Source: Flavobacterium sp. (GTDB lineage Bacteria; Bacteroidota; Bacteroidia; Flavobacteriales; Flavobacteriaceae). Taken from it: a stretch of 64,000 bases of DNA. The position numbers and the translations under genes are program-made. The notes below the pieces were generated by a model, which had not been told where the DNA came from, ran no database searches, and saw nothing but the letters and a program-made list of their open reading frames with translations. The DNA lies in assembly GCA_003497625.1 (NCBI GenBank), contig DNNO01000020.1:171025-235024 (forward strand), given 5' to 3'. Positions 61,438 to 64,000 of this stretch are shown one piece after another. Positions within the stretch are counted from its first letter, which is position 1, and every line of letters begins with the position of its first letter.

Positions 61438-62058
61438 ATGAAAAAAATATTTTTACTTCTTATTTTATTAGTATCAACTATTGGATTTTCTCAAAAAGGA
61501 AAATCTAAAACCACTCAAAAAAATGTTGTTTTAACGAAAGTTGATAACATATCTGCTGAAATTATTTCTGAAAAATCGGGAAAGAGAGTAGTTCTTTTTG
61601 TAAAAAATGGAGATAAAATAGATACATTAGAAGTTAAAAAGTTAGATAAAACCGATTTTAAACCTACGGGTTTTGTTGTTAAAAGCTTTACAACTCAAGG
61701 TAAAAAGTTTTATCATGTAAATTGGAAAGAACAAGTTAAAACAGATACAAAACTTAAAAAGGAAACGTCTGATATTACAGAAGACCAACTTTGGGATACT
61801 GAAACTAAAACACTTTTATTGGGCAATCTTCACAAAAAATCGCATATAAAAGAAACTATTTTTCTTGATGCTAATAAGACAGCTTCACACGATGTTGAAA
61901 AAAATAGAAGTGAAGGTTTCGAATTTACTTTAAACGCTGATGGAAGTTTTGTTTTGAAAACTAAAACTCAAAACAGTACTTATGTTTACAATACGGCATC
62001 TAGTAAATATGAAATTAAAGGAGCTCCAAAAACTTCTGGAGGGAAAAAGAAAAAGTAA
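61438..62058 (+). CDS. Exported lysine-rich protein of unknown function
   Basis: 206 residues, signal peptide (MKKIFLLLILLVSTIGFSQKG), high lysine content and a terminal KKKK. It begins with 'VVLTKVDNISAEIISEKSGKRVVLF' and later holds 'HVNWKEQVKTDTKLKKET'. No known domain. It is a separate unit between the dnaK terminator and the shared terminator with the metalloprotease. Confidence 0.72.
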   Translation: MKKIFLLLILLVSTIGFSQKGKSKTTQKNVVLTKVDNISAEIISEKSGKRVVLFVKNGDKIDTLEVKKLDKTDFKPTGFVVKSFTTQGKKFYHVNWKEQVKTDTKLKKETSDITEDQLWDTETKTLLLGNLHKKSHIKETIFLDANKTASHDVEKNRSEGFEFTLNADGSFVLKTKTQNSTYVYNTASSKYEIKGAPKTSGGKKKK

Positions 62059-62072
62059 TTAATTTAGGATAT

Positions 62073-62107
62073 AAAAAAAGGGATGACAATTAAGTCATCC
62101 CTTTTTG
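62073..62107. terminator. Bidirectional hairpin terminator
   Basis: Stem AAAAAGGGATGAC / GTCATCCCTTTTT with a 6-base loop between converging genes. Confidence 0.9.
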
Positions 62108-62122
62108 TTTCAATACAATTGA

Positions 62123-64000
62123 TTATTTAGGTTTCATTGCGTTTTCAATTCTTGCAACTAAATCGTTTAGGTGAAATTTCGTTAAACGATCTGTTGAAAC
62201 CGCTGCCGCAGCTTTTAACTGATTTTTCAATTCATTTAATTGACCACGAGCAATTGAAGGAATATCAGTGTCGGCTAAAACTATTCTGCGTCCACCGAAA
62301 GTAGCTACATTAGTTTTTTCGCTTGACATTGTTTCTATCAATTTAGAAACAAACAGCTTTTGCAAGTTTCTTCTGTAAATATCAATAGGTGCGTTAGTTC
62401 TTATTTCTGAGAAAATGCCTCTTCTTAAATCGCTCATTAATTCGTCTACTGAATAATTTGCTTTATTTTGAGATGAAGTTTCTAATAAACGAACCAACCT
62501 ATCTCCAGCCAATAAACTTGATAAAGTTCCGTCTTGAATCGATTTGATGGCTTCAACTCCGTTTTCAGGTCTAATTTTAGATAAAACATTTTGATCTAAT
62601 AACCACATTGGAGTTTTAAACAATTGATTGTTCAAGAAAGCAACAGCTTCATTTTGAATAGCTGAAGGAACCACTTCGTATTTGTTTCCTTCCATGTCAT
62701 ATGTTTTTGGCGTTTCATAAATACCACCAACATTTTTCGTAACATGTCCCATATAACGTCTATATTGTCCTGTTAAAGAGTTATATAATCCGTTTAATTC
62801 ATCATAATCTTCACCGTTTTCTTTACTCCATTCGATTAAATTAGGTAAAATTCTTTTTAAGTTTTTAATTCCATAATCTGAAGCTTTCATAGCATTATCG
62901 CCTAAATCTTCTGTTTGGTATCTTGGATCATAAGGATTCGTCTCGGTACCAAACCATAAACGACGATTTTTGTATGCTTCTTTTGTCATTTCGTTCAATA
63001 ATGCTTTTTCAGCATCTTCGTCTTTAGCATCTTTGAAATATGAATAACCCCATTTGATAGCCCATTTATCATAATCACCAATTCTTGGGAATAGGTCAGT
63101 AACACCGTCTTCCGGTTGTGCCACATAATTAAAACGAGCATAATCCATAATTGATGACGTATGTCCGTTTTTCTTTTGAAACTCTGGATTTCTCAACATT
63201 TCAACTGGAGTAGCAAAACTTGCTCCCATATTGTGACGAAGACCAAGTGTATGTCCCACTTCATGAGCAGCCACAAAACGAATCAATTCGCCCATTAACT
63301 TATCATCAAACTTTTTGTTTCTAGCTTGTGGATCAACCGCAGCAGTTTGAATCAAATACCAATCACGTAATAAACTCATGATGTTGTGATACCATCCAAT
63401 ATGACTTTCCATGATTTCCCCTGTTCTTGGATCATGAACATTTGGACCGTAAGCATTTTGAATTTCAGCAGCAAAATAGCGTAAAACTGAAAAACGAGCA
63501 TCTTCTAAACTCATTGTTGGGTCATTTTCAGGCCAATATTCGCCACGAATAGCATTTTTCCAACCAGCAAATTCAAAAGCTTCTTGCCAATCATCGATTC
63601 CTTGTTTAATGAAAGGTTTCCATTTGTCTGGAGTTGCAGGGTCTAAGTAATAAACAATTGGTTTTTTTGGTTCAATAAGCTCACCACGTTTTTGTTTTTC
63701 AGCATCTTCAGCATTTTTTGGTTCTAAACGCCATCTAACTGCAAAAATATCAGTATCTGCTTTTTGAGAATCTTCTTCAAATACATCGTATCCGTTTGCA
63801 AAATAACCAACTCTTTTGTCAAAAGAACGTTTACGCATAGGGTTATCTGGAAGTAAAATAAAAGATGTATTCAATTCCATAGTAACTACTCCAGCATCTA
63901 ATCCTGCAGGTAAATCTACTCCAATTTTTGGTGTTGGAGTTCTTGATATTTGTGGAGCAACAGTAGTAAACGTTTTAGTTGTTCTAATTTCTGTGTTGAT
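62123..64000 (-). CDS. Zinc-dependent metalloprotease (DUF5117/DUF4953 type), N-terminus cut off by window
   Basis: The frame is open from the stop at 62123 to the window edge, so the true start lies beyond 64000; at least 625 residues are seen. The zinc motif is 'VAAHEVGHTLGLRHNMGAS', an extended HExxHxxGxxH metzincin site, followed by the metzincin-like 'SSIMDYARFNY' Met-turn. 'IVYYLDPATPDKWKPFIKQGIDDWQEAFEFAGW' is the upstream DUF5117-type block. It is probably secreted or periplasmic, but the signal peptide is not visible. Substrate unknown. Confidence 0.88.
   Translation of the reverse strand: MNTEIRTTKTFTTVAPQISRTPTPKIGVDLPAGLDAGVVTMELNTSFILLPDNPMRKRSFDKRVGYFANGYDVFEEDSQKADTDIFAVRWRLEPKNAEDAEKQKRGELIEPKKPIVYYLDPATPDKWKPFIKQGIDDWQEAFEFAGWKNAIRGEYWPENDPTMSLEDARFSVLRYFAAEIQNAYGPNVHDPRTGEIMESHIGWYHNIMSLLRDWYLIQTAAVDPQARNKKFDDKLMGELIRFVAAHEVGHTLGLRHNMGASFATPVEMLRNPEFQKKNGHTSSIMDYARFNYVAQPEDGVTDLFPRIGDYDKWAIKWGYSYFKDAKDEDAEKALLNEMTKEAYKNRRLWFGTETNPYDPRYQTEDLGDNAMKASDYGIKNLKRILPNLIEWSKENGEDYDELNGLYNSLTGQYRRYMGHVTKNVGGIYETPKTYDMEGNKYEVVPSAIQNEAVAFLNNQLFKTPMWLLDQNVLSKIRPENGVEAIKSIQDGTLSSLLAGDRLVRLLETSSQNKANYSVDELMSDLRRGIFSEIRTNAPIDIYRRNLQKLFVSKLIETMSSEKTNVATFGGRRIVLADTDIPSIARGQLNELKNQLKAAAAVSTDRLTKFHLNDLVARIENAMKPK

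Overview
This is a low-GC bacterial chromosome segment that looks like Flavobacteriaceae (Flavobacterium-like). The evidence is a C-terminal type IX secretion (T9SS) sorting domain on the lipase at about 23.5-25.2 kb, Bacteroidota-type promoters (TTTG, about 19 bp, TAnnTTTG; best at rpsA, 18297-18327), many small SPII lipoproteins, DUF families typical of Bacteroidota, and few Shine-Dalgarno sequences. Most of the window is core genome with short operons and strong hairpin terminators.

Layout. 0-8.5 kb: a cut-off DUF1801 gene, a frameshifted secreted-protein gene, tpiA, a TlpA/DoxX redox pair, DUF1599, folP, small exported proteins, rlmH and a large unknown protein. 8.6-13.8 kb: a metallo-beta-lactamase-fold enzyme, a PLP enzyme, an LpxL-type acyltransferase, a rhomboid protease and a SIMPL-domain protein with a sigma-54-like promoter. 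13.8-16.9 kb: a small accessory patch next to tRNA-Tyr, with three same-direction genes separated by about 140-bp attC-like repeats. 17-20.2 kb: TlpA lipoprotein and rpsA with a structured leader. 20.3-23.5 kb: an arsenic-resistance operon (arsR, DUF6428, methyltransferase, arsenate-reductase-like phosphatase, ACR3). 23.5-29.1 kb: T9SS lipase, peroxiredoxin/thioredoxin/DUF6952 operon, katG. 29.2-36.1 kb: NhaC antiporter, methionine gamma-lyase-like enzyme with divergent Lrp regulator, META lipoprotein, lpdA, DoxX, DUF4349. 36.3-43.1 kb: pabB-tilS-dsbD, a GNAT pseudogene, comM. 43.1-48.1 kb: DUF2452, DUF2805, SET protein, zinc metallopeptidase, DUF5723 outer-membrane protein, RluA, panB. 48.2-56.5 kb: NhaD antiporter, NTF2-like protein and a potassium module (KdpDE-like two-component system, an 86-residue small protein, TrkH/KtrB, Kup, outer-membrane porin). 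56.4-64 kb: DUF2809, sdaA, EamA/RarD transporter, dnaK, a secreted protein and a cut-off zinc metalloprotease.

The most interesting system is the potassium module. A KdpD-like kinase lacking the usual N-terminal KdpD domains and a KdpE-like regulator sit directly upstream of TrkH, Kup and a porin, with no kdpFABC genes in the window. The promoter region carries two pairs of TTTATA half-sites, each pair with a 5-bp spacer, which resembles the KdpE site of enterobacteria. Also notable are two nearly identical sigma-54-like -24/-12 elements (SIMPL gene and dnaK), the attC-like cassette patch without integrase, a 7-bp-period intergenic repeat family at four loci, and two genes broken by single lesions.
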